The position numbers were made by a program, and so were the translations under genes. The notes beneath the pieces were generated by a model, which did no database searches, had not been told where the DNA came from, and saw only the letters and a list, made by a program, of their open reading frames with translations. Shown one piece after another: positions 24,268-33,028 of a DNA stretch of 43,250 nucleotides (its first letter is position 1; each line of letters starts with the position of its first letter). The stretch lies in the NCBI RefSeq assembly GCF_004353825.1, contig NZ_SMNA01000018.1, positions 1-43,250 of the forward strand, given 5' to 3'. The stretch comes from Occultella glacieicola (GTDB lineage: Bacteria > Actinomycetota > Actinomycetes > Actinomycetales > Beutenbergiaceae).

Positions 24268-25260
24268 TCACAGGAACAGCGAGAGGACCAGGTAGAGGAC
24301 CGCGGCCACGGTCGCCGCCGCGGGGATGGTCAGCACCCAGGCCACGCCGATGCTTCGGGCCATGCCCCAGCGCACCGCGGAGGCCCGCTTCGTGGCGCCG
24401 ACGCCCATGATCGCCGACGTGATGGTGTGGGTCGTCGAGATCGGCGCATGGAACACGAACGCCGTCGTGTAGAGCACGCTCGAGGCGACCGACTCCGCCA
24501 CGAAGCCACGAGCGGGGTCGAGCTCGATGACCTTGCGTCCCAGCGTGCGCATGATCCGCCAGCCGCCGGAGTACGTACCGAGCGAGATCGCCCCGGCCGC
24601 GGCGAGCTTCACCCAGAGCGGGATCTCGGTGCCCTCGTGCAGCCCGCCCGCGACCAGCGCGAGCACGATGACCCCCATCGTCTTCTGCGCGTCCTGGAGC
24701 CCGTGCCCGAGCGCCATCGCCGCCGCCGAGACCGTCTGGGCCAGCCGGAACCGGCGCTGGGTGCGGCCCGGGGCGGCGTTCCGGAAGGCCCACAGCACCG
24801 CGATCATGACCACGTACGCCAGGGCGAACCCGACCAGGGGTGAGGCCACCATCGGGATGACCACCTTGTCCAGGATCACCGACCAGTGCACGGTGGACAG
24901 GGACGCGATACCGGCGCCCAGGAGGCCACCGATGAGCGCGTGCGAGGACGAGGACGGCAGGCCCTTCCACCACGTGATCAGGTTCCAGGCGATCGCGCCG
25001 AGCAGGCCCGCGAGCACCACGATCAGGCCCGACGGCCCGGCCGGGGTGTCGATGATGCCGCTGCCGATGGTCTCGGCGACGCCGGTGCCGAGCAGGGCGC
25101 CGACCATGTTCATGGAGGCGGCGAGCAGGAGCGCAGCGCGTGGGGTGAGCGCTCTCGTCGAGACGGAGGTCGCGATCGCGTTCGCCGCGTCGTGGAACCC
25201 GTTGGTGTAGTCGAACGCGAGGGCGATCACGACCACGAGCAGGACGAGGAGGAGCTCCAC
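24268..25260 (-). CDS. pit: Inorganic phosphate transporter, PiT family
   Basis: This is a 330-residue low-affinity phosphate permease of the inner membrane that imports metal-phosphate with H+. The PiT signature is near the N-terminus (FDYTNGFHDAANAIATSVSTRALTP, about residues 16-40). The second inverted copy includes ISTTHTITSAIMGVGATKR. There are about nine to ten helices. The GTG at 25260 lies 4 bp after the DUF47 stop, so both are translated from one mRNA. Together with pstSCAB, the cell has both high- and low-affinity phosphate uptake in one region. Confidence 0.93.
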   Translation of the reverse strand: MELLLVLLVVVIALAFDYTNGFHDAANAIATSVSTRALTPRAALLLAASMNMVGALLGTGVAETIGSGIIDTPAGPSGLIVVLAGLLGAIAWNLITWWKGLPSSSSHALIGGLLGAGIASLSTVHWSVILDKVVIPMVASPLVGFALAYVVMIAVLWAFRNAAPGRTQRRFRLAQTVSAAAMALGHGLQDAQKTMGVIVLALVAGGLHEGTEIPLWVKLAAAGAISLGTYSGGWRIMRTLGRKVIELDPARGFVAESVASSVLYTTAFVFHAPISTTHTITSAIMGVGATKRASAVRWGMARSIGVAWVLTIPAAATVAAVLYLVLSLFL

Positions 25261-25264
25261 CGGC

Positions 25265-25912
25265 TCAGGTCTCCTTGACGTAGATGGTCTGCACCACGCT
25301 GCCCACCCGCTCGAACGCGTCGGCGGCCTTCTCGAGCTCGTCGACGACCCCCTTGAGCTTGATCAGGTCCACCACGTCCGTCGGGGTCTGCTGGTACTGC
25401 GGGCTCCCGAACAGGTGCGCCAGCAGCGCGCGGTGGGTCCGGTTGGCCTCGCTCTCCAGCCGGTTGATCTCCTGCCAGTACGGCTTCAGGTCGGTCATCG
25501 TGCGCAGCCGGGGCATCGCGGCGGCGGTCAGCTCGGCGGCGCGCTGCAGCGTCGAGACCATGGTGATGACGTCGTCGGGCAGGTCGACGATCTGGAAGAG
25601 CACGATGATGTCGCCGGCCGCCTCCATCGCATCGATGCAGTCGTCCATCGCGGTCGCCAGCGTGTAGATGTCGTCGCGATCGAACGGCGTCACGAACGTC
25701 TGGTTCAGCCGGTTCGTGATCGTCGCCCGCGTGGTGTCCGCCTCCTGCTCGGCCGCCCGGAGCCGGGCGGCGTATCCCGGCCGGTCGGCCGGCTCGGCTC
25801 CGATCAGCTGGGCGAGCAGGTCGGCACCGGTGACCAGGTGTTCGGCGTTCGACGCGAAGAGGTCGAAGAACGTGACATCGCGTGGGGTCAGGCGGAAGCG
25901 CACAGCATTCAC
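25265..25912 (-). CDS. DUF47 (PhoU-like) Pit accessory protein
   Basis: This 215-residue all-helical cytosolic protein belongs to the DUF47/PhoU-related family that almost always pairs with Pit and is thought to control or assist it. Hallmarks are the start FRLTPRDVTFFDLFA, EADTTRATITNRLNQTFVTPFDRDDIYTLA, and a C-terminal helix LIKLKGVVDELEKAADAFERV. A GTG at 25912 or one at 25903 can start the protein. The latter has GGAG about 8 nt upstream and begins at the conserved VRFRLTP, so it may be the real start. It lies directly upstream of pit. Confidence 0.9.
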   Translation of the reverse strand: MNAVRFRLTPRDVTFFDLFASNAEHLVTGADLLAQLIGAEPADRPGYAARLRAAEQEADTTRATITNRLNQTFVTPFDRDDIYTLATAMDDCIDAMEAAGDIIVLFQIVDLPDDVITMVSTLQRAAELTAAAMPRLRTMTDLKPYWQEINRLESEANRTHRALLAHLFGSPQYQQTPTDVVDLIKLKGVVDELEKAADAFERVGSVVQTIYVKET

Positions 25913-26132
25913 TCCGGGGGAAGGGGCAATGTCAGCGAGATCAGGCTAGAGCACTCCGGGCCGACAGCCGCCCGGTCGGCGAGAGCAGCCGAGGGGAGAG
26001 GACGCCGGGCCGCCCAGCGCCTGACGGCGCGAAGGCCGCTCGTAGCGGCTGATGTTGGAGCCCGGGGCTAGCGCGACCCGACGTCGGTGACAAGTCTAAC
26101 GGCCGACGGCGGGGTGGGCTCGGTGGGTGAGG

Positions 26133-26888
26133 TCACAGTGCCGGTTCGGCCGAGTCAGCACTGTCAGCGCTGTCGGCGCCGGCCGACTCCGTGCTCGTGT
26201 CGCCGCCGGGGCGCCGCTCGCGGGGCAGGTCGAACCGGTACCCGACGTTACGGACCGTGCCGATCATCGCGTCGTGCTCCGGGCCGAGCTTCGCCCGCAG
26301 GCGCCGCACGTGGACATCCACGGTGCGGGTACCGCCGTAGTAGTCGTAGCCCCACACCTCCTGCAGCAGCTGGGCTCGGGTGAACACCCGGCCCGGGTGC
26401 TGGCTCAGGTACTTCAGGAGTTCGAACTCCTTGTAGGTCAGGTCCAGCGGCTCCCCGCGCAGGCGGGCCGTGTACCCGCCGGAGTCGATCACGAGGTCAC
26501 CGGCGAGGATCTCCTCGGGGTCGTCGGCCGACTGCCGGTCGGAACGCTGGGCGACCAGCCGCAGCCGTGCGTCCACCTCCGCCGGGCCGGCCTCGGCGAG
26601 CACCAGATCGTCGATCCCCCAGTCCTGCCCCACCACGGACAGCCCGCCCTCGCCGAGCACCAGGAGCACCGGCACCTCGATGCCGGTGGTGCGCAGCAGC
26701 TGGCAGGTGCTCCGGGCGCGCGCGAGGTCGCGACGTCCGTCGATGAGCACCACATCCGCGTCCGGTGCGTCCAGCAGCGACGACGGCTCCACCGGGACCA
26801 CCCGGACGCGGTGATGCAGCAGTGCGAGGGCGGGGAGCACCTGTGCTGAACCGCCAGGCTCTGATGTGAGTAGCAGAAGTTCCGCCAC
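26133..26888 (-). CDS. glnR: GlnR-type OmpR-family nitrogen regulator
   Basis: This is a 251-residue orphan response regulator. The receiver-like domain (1-115) starts [13 protein letters not shown] and has Asp50 in [10 protein letters not shown], but lacks the full acidic pocket and the usual Lys, as in GlnR, which works without a partner kinase. The C-terminal winged helix has [41 protein letters not shown] and [13 protein letters not shown], almost the actinobacterial GlnR sequence. GlnR controls glutamine synthetase, ammonium and nitrate genes. A Ser/Ala/Asp repeat tail ends the protein. No kinase gene is nearby. In mycobacteria glnR is next to mshD and a pstB-like gene, so this neighbourhood is partly conserved. 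Confidence 0.9.
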   Translation of the reverse strand: MAELLLLTSEPGGSAQVLPALALLHHRVRVVPVEPSSLLDAPDADVVLIDGRRDLARARSTCQLLRTTGIEVPVLLVLGEGGLSVVGQDWGIDDLVLAEAGPAEVDARLRLVAQRSDRQSADDPEEILAGDLVIDSGGYTARLRGEPLDLTYKEFELLKYLSQHPGRVFTRAQLLQEVWGYDYYGGTRTVDVHVRRLRAKLGPEHDAMIGTVRNVGYRFDLPRERRPGGDTSTESAGADSADSADSAEPAL

Positions 26889-27082
26889 GCGTGCTCCTCC
26901 CGACCGGTGGCGTCATCGTATTGCAGGTCGCGGCGCGCCCGTTACCGCCCGCCGGATCCCCGGCGCCCGGCCGGGACGGCCGGGTCCCACCGGGTGCGGG
27001 CCGGTTGCCGGTAGCGTTCGGCCTGTACCCGTGGGCCCGCTGCGCGGCCCGCCGACCGACCGAGAGGTGCTCGAGGCAGATG

Positions 27083-27805
27083 ATGGGCGGCCCGTTCCGT
27101 GCGGTGGTCGCGGCGACGGCGGCCGCGGGCATCGGCATCACCGCCTTCGGGGAGCGGTACCTGCTGATCGGTACGGTCGCAGCGATCGGGGCACTGTTCT
27201 CGATCGGCTGGCCGAGCCTGCTCGGACTCCCGGCCCGCCGCGGCGCCAGCGTGGTGCTGCTCGGCTGCGTGGTCGCGTCGGTCGGGGTGCTGCTGCTGAC
27301 GAACGACCTCGCCATGGTGGCCGTCGTGTTCGCGCTGTCGGTGGTGGCCGCGTTCGTGCACGAACTCGTGCGTCGGGACGGGCGACCCCGCCTGGTCGAG
27401 TCGGTCTCCGGCACCGTCGCGGGGGCCGCGGTGGTCACCTCCGCGACCGGGTGGATCGCCGTCGGCACCGGCCCGACGGCGGTCGGCCTGCTGCTCTGCG
27501 GGGCGGTCACCCTCGCCGTCGCCGCCATGTGCTCGGCGTTGCCGTTCCCCGGCTGGATCGGTGCCGGGATCACCGTCGTCGCCGCCGCCGGCGGCGGCCT
27601 CGCGGTCGGTTCGGTGACCGACGTCGGCCCCACGGCCGGTGCCCTGATCGGCTTCTCCGCCGGCGTTGTGCTCGCCGCGGCGCACCGCCTGTTCGGCCAG
27701 TTCCCCTCGTCCGGCCGACCCTTCCCCGCGCTCGCCGCGGCCGTGCTGCCGGTGGCCGTCGCCGGTCTGCCGGTCTATGTGCTGGCCCGGCTGCTCGTCG
27801 CCTGA
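27083..27805 (+). CDS. Integral membrane protein of unknown function
   Basis: This protein of about 240 residues has seven to eight hydrophobic helices and short loops (for example YLLIGTVAAIGALFSIGWPSL and PGWIGAGITVVAAAGGGLAVG). An internal Pro/Gly pattern is present, but there is no charged transport motif. I do not recognise the family. Two ATGs occur in tandem (27080 and 27083); GAGG at 27073-27076 is better spaced from the second. It is divergent from glnR across about 190 bp, and the nitrobindin-like gene starts 49 bp after its stop. Confidence 0.72.
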   Translation: MGGPFRAVVAATAAAGIGITAFGERYLLIGTVAAIGALFSIGWPSLLGLPARRGASVVLLGCVVASVGVLLLTNDLAMVAVVFALSVVAAFVHELVRRDGRPRLVESVSGTVAGAAVVTSATGWIAVGTGPTAVGLLLCGAVTLAVAAMCSALPFPGWIGAGITVVAAAGGGLAVGSVTDVGPTAGALIGFSAGVVLAAAHRLFGQFPSSGRPFPALAAAVLPVAVAGLPVYVLARLLVA

Positions 27806-27854
27806 CGAGTACCATCGGCGGTGTTCGCACCCGCGTCCCCAGGGAGTCCACCGC

Positions 27855-28532
27855 ATGAGTTTCGCCATCCCCGACGGCCTCGCTCCGGAGACCTACCCAC
27901 TGTCCTGGCTGCTCGGCACCTGGCGTGGCCCGGGCTTCCTCGGTTACCCGGACATCCCGGAGCGGCCGATCCTCGTCGAACTGACCTTCACCTCCGACGG
28001 CGGCCCCTACCTCGCGTACACCTCGACGACCTGGAACCTCGACGGCGAACTCGACTCGCTCGAGGGTGACGTCGACGTGGCCGCGCTGCGGCCCGGTCAG
28101 GTGTGGGCCACCGAGTCCGGCTTCTGGCGGGCGGTCCCGAAGGCCCCCGACGACGCCAGCGCGCTCACCGACGCGCCCGCGGCCGACCCGGCGCCGGACG
28201 CCCCCGCGGCAGGCCCGGCGCCGGACGCGCCCGGAGCACCCCGGACCGGCGCGAACGCGTCCTCCACGGCCGCACCGCCGCCGTCGGCCACCGAGATCGA
28301 GGTCCTGCTCGCCGAACCGAGCGGCCACGTGAGCGTGTACCTCGGCGTGGTCCAGGGACCACGCATCGAGCTCGCCACCGATCTGGTCGCGCGGACCGCG
28401 TCCGGGGCGGAGGTGTCCGCCGCGGCCCGGATGTACGGGCTGGTGCGTGGGGAACTGATGTGGGCCACGGACATGGCCGCGTTCGGCCACGAGATGCAGT
28501 CCTACTCCTCCGGCCGGCTCCAGCGACAATGA
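27855..28532 (+). CDS. Nitrobindin/FABP-like beta-barrel protein
   Basis: This 225-residue cytosolic protein is of the THAP4/nitrobindin family. The signature GTWRGPG (residues 21-27; GTWxGxG) follows LSWLL, and YLAYTSTTWNLDG and VSVYLGVVQGPRIELATDLV are barrel strands. A low-complexity Ala/Pro/Asp/Gly insertion, about residues 97-145, splits the barrel and carries a 27-bp repeat. At the C-terminus, where heme-binding members have a proximal His (from memory, GxPLxPHL), this protein has GHEMQSYSS. Tyr therefore replaces that His and heme binding may be lost. It lies 70 bp before ygfZ. Confidence 0.85.
   Translation: MSFAIPDGLAPETYPLSWLLGTWRGPGFLGYPDIPERPILVELTFTSDGGPYLAYTSTTWNLDGELDSLEGDVDVAALRPGQVWATESGFWRAVPKAPDDASALTDAPAADPAPDAPAAGPAPDAPGAPRTGANASSTAAPPPSATEIEVLLAEPSGHVSVYLGVVQGPRIELATDLVARTASGAEVSAAARMYGLVRGELMWATDMAAFGHEMQSYSSGRLQRQ
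28173..28226. repeat. 27-bp in-frame tandem duplication in the nitrobindin-like gene
   Basis: Units at 28173-28199 and 28200-28226 match at all but about four positions and a partial third unit follows. They encode APAADPAPD and APAAGPAPD, then APGAP, inside a disordered insertion in the beta-barrel domain. Confidence 0.8.
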
Positions 28533-28602
28533 CCGAACGCCTTCCATGCGGGCCGCGGCCGCGCCACGGAATGAAGGCGGCCCCGCGGGCCTTGTACCTG
28601 GC

Positions 28603-29715
28603 GTGACCACCACCATCGCCTCGCCCCTGCTCTCACGCCACGGCGCCGTCGCCGCCGGCGGCCCGGACACGGGCGTCGCCGCGCACTACGGCGAGCCGAA
28701 CCGGGAGCAGCGCGACCTCGCCCGAGGGCTGGCCGTGGTGGACCTGTCCCACCTGGGTGTGGTGACCGTGACCGGTCCGGACCGGCTCGGCTGGCTGCAC
28801 ACGCTGAGCTCCCAGGACGTCGGTGCGCTCGCCCCCGGGGCGAGCACCGAGCTGTTGCTGCTCGACCCGAACGGGCGGGTGCAGCACGCCCCGGCCGTCG
28901 TCGACGACGGCACCACCACCTGGCTGATCACCGAGACCGCCGACGCCGAGGGGCTGGCCGCGTTCCTGGAGTCGATGCGGTTCATGCTCCGCGTCGAGGT
29001 CGCGATCGACACCGGCACCGCCGTGCTCGGGACGTCCGCCGCCGGTCCGTCCCTGCGCACCCAGGCCGGGGCGGAACCCGTGACCTGGCGCGACCCGTGG
29101 CCGACCACGGCCCCGGGCTCGACCCGGTACGGCCCGGCCGACGCCGAGCACCCCGGCTCGGAGTGGGCCGCGCAGCTGTGGCTGGTCCCGCGCGCCGAGG
29201 TGCCGGACGTGGTCCGGTCCGCGGAGGCGACCGGGGCCCGGCTGGCCGGTGCCTGGGCCTGGGAGGCGCTGCGGGTGGCGGCCTGGCGCCCGCGTGCGGC
29301 CCGGGAGGTCGACGAGCGTTCCATCCCGCACGAGCTGGACTGGCTGCGCACGAGCGTGCACCTGCACAAGGGCTGCTACCGGGGCCAGGAAACGGTCGCT
29401 CGCGTGTTCAACCTGGGCCGGCCGCCGCGGCGGCTGGTGATGCTGCACCTGGACGGCAGCGAGCACCTCACCCCGGACCCGGGCGAGACGGTGCTCGACG
29501 GCGACCGTGAGGTCGGCCGGGTCACGTCCGTGGTGCGCCACCACGAGCTGGGCCCGGTGGCCCTGGCGGTGATCAAGCGCAACGTCGATCCGGACGTCCA
29601 GCTGACCGTCGGCGGCATCGCCGCCGCACAGGAACTCATCGTCGCCGTGGACGGCGCAGGCACCGACCGACCGGAGCCGGCCGCCGGACCGATGCTGCGC
29701 CGTCGGACGTTGTAG
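28603..29715 (+). CDS. ygfZ: YgfZ/GcvT-fold protein (folate-binding, Fe-S maintenance)
   Basis: This 370-residue protein has the aminomethyltransferase (GcvT) fold. YgfZ proteins bind tetrahydrofolate and help repair or assemble certain iron-sulphur clusters. The diagnostic motif is LHKGCYRGQETVARVF (family K-G-C-Y-x-G-Q-E), with the conserved Cys. VVDLSHLGVVTVTGPDRLGWLHTLSSQDV is the usual N-terminal segment. The GTG at 28603 is chosen because homologues begin about here; the frame stays open a little further upstream. Confidence 0.92.
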   Translation: MTTTIASPLLSRHGAVAAGGPDTGVAAHYGEPNREQRDLARGLAVVDLSHLGVVTVTGPDRLGWLHTLSSQDVGALAPGASTELLLLDPNGRVQHAPAVVDDGTTTWLITETADAEGLAAFLESMRFMLRVEVAIDTGTAVLGTSAAGPSLRTQAGAEPVTWRDPWPTTAPGSTRYGPADAEHPGSEWAAQLWLVPRAEVPDVVRSAEATGARLAGAWAWEALRVAAWRPRAAREVDERSIPHELDWLRTSVHLHKGCYRGQETVARVFNLGRPPRRLVMLHLDGSEHLTPDPGETVLDGDREVGRVTSVVRHHELGPVALAVIKRNVDPDVQLTVGGIAAAQELIVAVDGAGTDRPEPAAGPMLRRRTL

Positions 29716-29801
29716 CGCTCGTCGGACGGGACGGACCTGCGGGACCGGAAGCGTCGCCGTCCAGCGCTGCGTCCCGGTCCGGGACTTGCCGCTCAACCCA
29801 T

Positions 29802-29921
29802 GTGTCTACTTTTTCAGACTCGGCTCACTACTCGACGGCCATCCTCGACGCTGCCGCCGAGAAGAAGGCTCGGCGCGCAAGCGCCGCGCTCGTCGACCGG
29901 GCACGCTCACTGCTCGCCTAG
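29802..29921 (+). CDS. Candidate small basic protein (39 aa)
   Basis: In the 372-bp gap after ygfZ, a GTG at 29802 opens a 39-codon frame to TAG at 29919-29921. The C-terminal two thirds form a charged amphipathic helix: AAAEKKARRASAALVDRARSLLA is the visible character, and the start reads VSTFSDSAHY. About three quarters of third positions are G or C. A perfect 13-bp hairpin follows 18 bp after the stop, as for a small monocistronic gene. No Shine-Dalgarno is seen, so translation might be leaderless. The rest of the gap (29716-29801 and 29978-30087) shows nothing else. Confidence 0.4.
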   Translation: MSTFSDSAHYSTAILDAAAEKKARRASAALVDRARSLLA

Positions 29922-29939
29922 GGTCACTAGGCTGCCCCA

Positions 29940-29977
29940 CGGCCGACCGAGCGCCGTGTGGGCGGCTCGGTCGGCCG
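29940..29977 (+). terminator. Perfect 13-bp hairpin
   Basis: CGGCCGACCGAGC (29940-29952) pairs with GCTCGGTCGGCCG (29965-29977) around a 12-nt loop, followed by AAA. It fits the end of the small candidate gene or of a ygfZ readthrough transcript, and lies 110 bp before the next start. Confidence 0.65.
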
Positions 29978-30087
29978 AAACCGGCTCGCTCGACCACGCC
30001 TCAGCGGGCGCGCGGCGGGGTGCCCGCAACAGGGTCCGGGGTGGCCGGACAGGACCGAGGCGACCGCCACCCGTACGCTGTCCAGGT

Positions 30088-31230
30088 GTGAGCAGCGGAC
30101 CGACTCGTGCCGAGGCGCCCCGGCGGCGATTCGACGTGCGGCGGGCCCGGGTGCTCGTCACCGCCAGGGTCGCCCGCGGGGTCCGCCGGTTGCGCGCGGA
30201 CGCCGTCGGGATCCTCAGCGCCTCGGTGGCCGCCGGCATCGCGTACGCGGTCGCGCTGTACGCCGTGGGCCACGACGTCCCCGTGTTCGCCGCGATCGCC
30301 GCCTGGGTGTGCCTGGGCTACGGGAACGACCGGCGCCCGCGGAAGGTGGCCGAACTCGCGCTCGGGGTGACCCTCGGCGTGGCGCTCGGCGAGGTGTTCG
30401 CGCACCTGTTCGGCACCGGGCCGGTGCAGATCGCCGTGGTCCTCGCGCTCGCGGTCTCGGTGGCGAGGCTGATCGACGGCGCCCAGATGCTGGCCATGCA
30501 GGCCGGGGTGCAGGCCGTCGTGATCGTCGGGTTCTCCACCACGCTGGTCGGTGGCGGCGTCGGGCGCTGGCTCGACGCGCTCATCGGCGGCGCCCTCGCA
30601 CTTCTCACCGCGGCGCTGCTCCCGCTCGACGTGCGCAGACGGGCCCGGGCCCTGGCGGCCGAGGGCATGGGCGAACTGGCGATCACCGCCTCCGACGTCG
30701 CCCGCGGGATCCGGCTCGGCGACCCGGACGTCCTCAACGACGCGCTGGTCCGGGCGCGCGGGTCGCAGGGGGTGCTCGACGACTGGAGCAGCCTGGTGCG
30801 TGATGCCCTCGAGGCGACCCGGCTGACCCCGACGGCGCTGCGCCACGACGACCTGCTCACCCGGCTCCAGCGCGGCAGCACCCTGTGTGACCGTGCGATG
30901 CGCAACCTGCGGGTGATCGCACGTCGCTCCTGGACCGTGTCCGAGAACCTCCGGGACCGGGACCGGGTCGCCGACATCCTCGAGGTCACCGCGCGGGCGA
31001 GCCGGGACATCGGCTTCGCGTTCGAGTCGAACGCCGACCTGATCCGGCTCCGTCCGCAGCTGCTCGCGGTCGCGGGCGAGCTCGACCCGCAGGCCTTCAC
31101 CGGCTGGCAGACCCAGACCCTCGTGGTGCTGCTGCGCTCGCTCGTCGTCGACCTGCTCGAACTCACCGGGATGACCGGCAGCCAGGCCCGGGAGGCGCTC
31201 GTCGAGATCGACACCGGACGCCCCGGCTGA
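30088..31230 (+). CDS. FUSC/aromatic acid exporter-like membrane protein
   Basis: This 380-residue protein has six hydrophobic segments in the first half (ILSASVAAGIAYAVALYAVGH, VPVFAAIAAWVCLGYG, VAELALGVTLGVALGEVFAHLF, IAVVLALAVSVARLI, AVVIVGFSTTLVG and ALIGGALALLTAALLPL). A cytosolic helical half (DVRRRARALAAEGMGELAI onward) follows. The layout matches the aromatic acid exporter/FUSC group. The substrate is not known. The GTG at 30088 (SSGPTRAEAPRRR) precedes a short basic leader. The stop is 25 bp before the DUF2516 gene. Confidence 0.8.
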   Translation: MSSGPTRAEAPRRRFDVRRARVLVTARVARGVRRLRADAVGILSASVAAGIAYAVALYAVGHDVPVFAAIAAWVCLGYGNDRRPRKVAELALGVTLGVALGEVFAHLFGTGPVQIAVVLALAVSVARLIDGAQMLAMQAGVQAVVIVGFSTTLVGGGVGRWLDALIGGALALLTAALLPLDVRRRARALAAEGMGELAITASDVARGIRLGDPDVLNDALVRARGSQGVLDDWSSLVRDALEATRLTPTALRHDDLLTRLQRGSTLCDRAMRNLRVIARRSWTVSENLRDRDRVADILEVTARASRDIGFAFESNADLIRLRPQLLAVAGELDPQAFTGWQTQTLVVLLRSLVVDLLELTGMTGSQAREALVEIDTGRPG

Positions 31231-31255
31231 GTCGTTGCTCGCGTACCCTCGGAAC

Positions 31256-31588
31256 GTGATCGCGAACATCCAGGCGTACCTGTTCCTCGGCCTGTCCGTC
31301 ATTGCCTTCGGCCTCGCCCTCTGGGCGCTGGTCGACGCGCTGGTCCGACCGACGACGGCGTTCACCTCGGCCGACAAGCGCACCAAGGGCTTCTGGGGTG
31401 GTGTGCTCGCGCTGGCGACCGTGCTCGGCTTCCTCGGGATTCCCGCAGGCGGGGGCGGCAGCTCGCTGTTCCTGGTCCTCATCGCCGCGATCCCGGCCGG
31501 CATCTACCTGGCCGACGTGCGCCCGGCGGTGGCCCGGTACAGCGGCCGCGGGGGCTCGGGAGGTTCCGGCGGCGGTAGCCGGTGGTGA
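31256..31588 (+). CDS. DUF2516 family membrane protein
   Basis: This 110-residue protein has three hydrophobic helices (QAYLFLGLSVIAFGLALWALVDAL, WGGVLALATVLGFLGIP and SLFLVLIAAIPAGIYLADV) and a Gly/Ser-rich tail. The pattern RPTTAFTSADKRTKGFW between helices one and two is typical of DUF2516. No function is known. The GTG at 31256 is used; the stop overlaps the asparaginase start region, so the genes are coupled. Confidence 0.85.
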   Translation: MIANIQAYLFLGLSVIAFGLALWALVDALVRPTTAFTSADKRTKGFWGGVLALATVLGFLGIPAGGGGSSLFLVLIAAIPAGIYLADVRPAVARYSGRGGSGGSGGGSRW

Positions 31589-32574
31589 AGCCGCCGCCAC
31601 GCCTCGTCGCACCCGCGCCCGGGGCGCCGCTGGCGTGGGTGATCCGGGGCACGATGGTGGAGTCGGTGCACGCCGGGCACCTGGTCGCCCTCGACGCCGA
31701 TGACGACGTGGTGCTCGCCCTCGGCGACCCGGAGCAGGAGATCTACCCGCGTTCGGCCATCAAACCCGTCCAGGCGGTCGCGATGCTGCGTGCCGGCCTG
31801 GACGTGACCGATGAGCAGCTGGCCCTGGTCTGTGCCTCCCACTACGGCGAGCCGCGCCACCTCGACGTCGCGGCGAGCATTCTCGCCCGCGCCGGCCTGA
31901 CCGAGGCCGACCTCGGCAACCCCGCGTCGCTGCCGTGGCGGGAGGAGACCGCGCACGCCTGGATCGCGGCCGGGACCCCGCCGTCGCGCCTGGCGCACAA
32001 CTGCTCCGGGAAGCACGCCGGCATGCTCGCCACCAGCCGGGCCGCCGGGTGGCCCAACGACACCTACCTGGACCCCGAGCACCCCCTGCAGCAGGCGATC
32101 GCGGCCGGAATCGCCGATCTGACCGGTGTCGATCCCGCGCACGTCGCCGTGGACGGGTGCGGGGCGCCGCAGTTCTCGACCACCGTGTCCGGGCTCGCCC
32201 GGGCGTTCGCCCGGATCGCGTCCGCCCCGGCCGGCCCCGAGGCGCGCGTCCGGGACGCGATGGCCGGGCACCCGTGGCTCGTCGGCGGCACCGGCCGGGA
32301 CGCGACCGAGGCGATGACCGCCGTGCCCGGGCTGATCGCGAAGGACGGAGCCGACGGCGTGTACGCGGCGGCGCTGCCCGACGGGCGCGCGCTCGCGTTC
32401 AAGGTGTCCGACGGCGGGGGGCGGGCCCGGGCGGCGATCCTCGCCGCCGCGCTGCGCGTCCTCGGGGTCGAGGGAGCCTGGGCCTGGGCGCGGGTTCCGG
32501 TCCTCGGTGGGGGCGCGCCGGCCGGCTCGGTCCGCCCCGCGTTCGGGGCGGACGTCCCGCCGGGACTGGGCTGA
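31582..32574 (+). CDS. L-asparaginase II family protein
   Basis: This 330-residue protein of the asparaginase II (actinobacterial/rhizobial type) family probably hydrolyses asparagine to aspartate and ammonia. Signatures are [43 protein letters not shown] (nucleophile region) and [20 protein letters not shown]. It lacks the type I/II TGGT motifs, as expected for this fold. Two in-frame GTGs (31582 and 31585) overlap the DUF2516 stop. The dtd gene begins 4 bp after its stop. Confidence 0.9.
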   Translation: MVKPPPRLVAPAPGAPLAWVIRGTMVESVHAGHLVALDADDDVVLALGDPEQEIYPRSAIKPVQAVAMLRAGLDVTDEQLALVCASHYGEPRHLDVAASILARAGLTEADLGNPASLPWREETAHAWIAAGTPPSRLAHNCSGKHAGMLATSRAAGWPNDTYLDPEHPLQQAIAAGIADLTGVDPAHVAVDGCGAPQFSTTVSGLARAFARIASAPAGPEARVRDAMAGHPWLVGGTGRDATEAMTAVPGLIAKDGADGVYAAALPDGRALAFKVSDGGGRARAAILAAALRVLGVEGAWAWARVPVLGGGAPAGSVRPAFGADVPPGLG

Positions 32575-32578
32575 GCCG

Positions 32579-33028
32579 GTGCGGGCCGTGCTGCAGCGGG
32601 TCTCGTCCGCCTCGGTGAGCGTCGGCGGGTCGGTGGTCGGGCAGATCGGCACCGGCCTGCTCGCCCTGGTCGGGGTCTGCTCGGACGACACCACCGAGGA
32701 CGCTGCCCGGGTGGCTCGCAAGATCGCCGAGCTGCGGATCCTGGCCGGGGAGGCCTCCGTGACCGAGTCCCCGGGCGCCGGGGTGCTCGTGGTCAGCCAG
32801 TTCACCCTGTACGGGGACACCCGCAAGGGGCGACGCCCGTCCTGGTCCGCGGCCGCGCCGGGGCCCGTCGCCGAACCGCTGGTCGAGGCGGTGGTCGCGG
32901 ACCTGCGCGAGCGGGGGATCACGACGGCGACCGGCGAGTTCGGCGCCATGATGTCGGTCTCCCTCGTGAACGAGGGGCCGTTCACGCTGCTCGTGGAGAG
33001 CCGGCCCGGTCGGGAGCCGGCGCGCTGA
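32579..33028 (+). CDS. dtd: D-aminoacyl-tRNA deacylase Dtd
   Basis: Dtd hydrolyses D-aminoacyl-tRNAs and mischarged Gly-tRNA(Ala) in the cytosol. The 149-residue product starts [17 protein letters not shown], carries the [17 protein letters not shown] substrate motif (family SQxTL) and ends with [14 protein letters not shown], the Gly-cisPro motif NxGPxT. Both motifs that build the dimeric active site are intact. The GTG at 32579 is the accepted start. It is coupled to the asparaginase gene; three 10-bp repeats follow the stop. Confidence 0.94.
   Translation: MRAVLQRVSSASVSVGGSVVGQIGTGLLALVGVCSDDTTEDAARVARKIAELRILAGEASVTESPGAGVLVVSQFTLYGDTRKGRRPSWSAAAPGPVAEPLVEAVVADLRERGITTATGEFGAMMSVSLVNEGPFTLLVESRPGREPAR

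Noticed and set aside
25913-26132. PHO box or strong promoter upstream of DUF47-pit
   Set aside because: No 11-bp spaced GTTCAC-type repeats on the minus strand; only a 6-bp GCCGCT hairpin was seen in this 220-bp gap.
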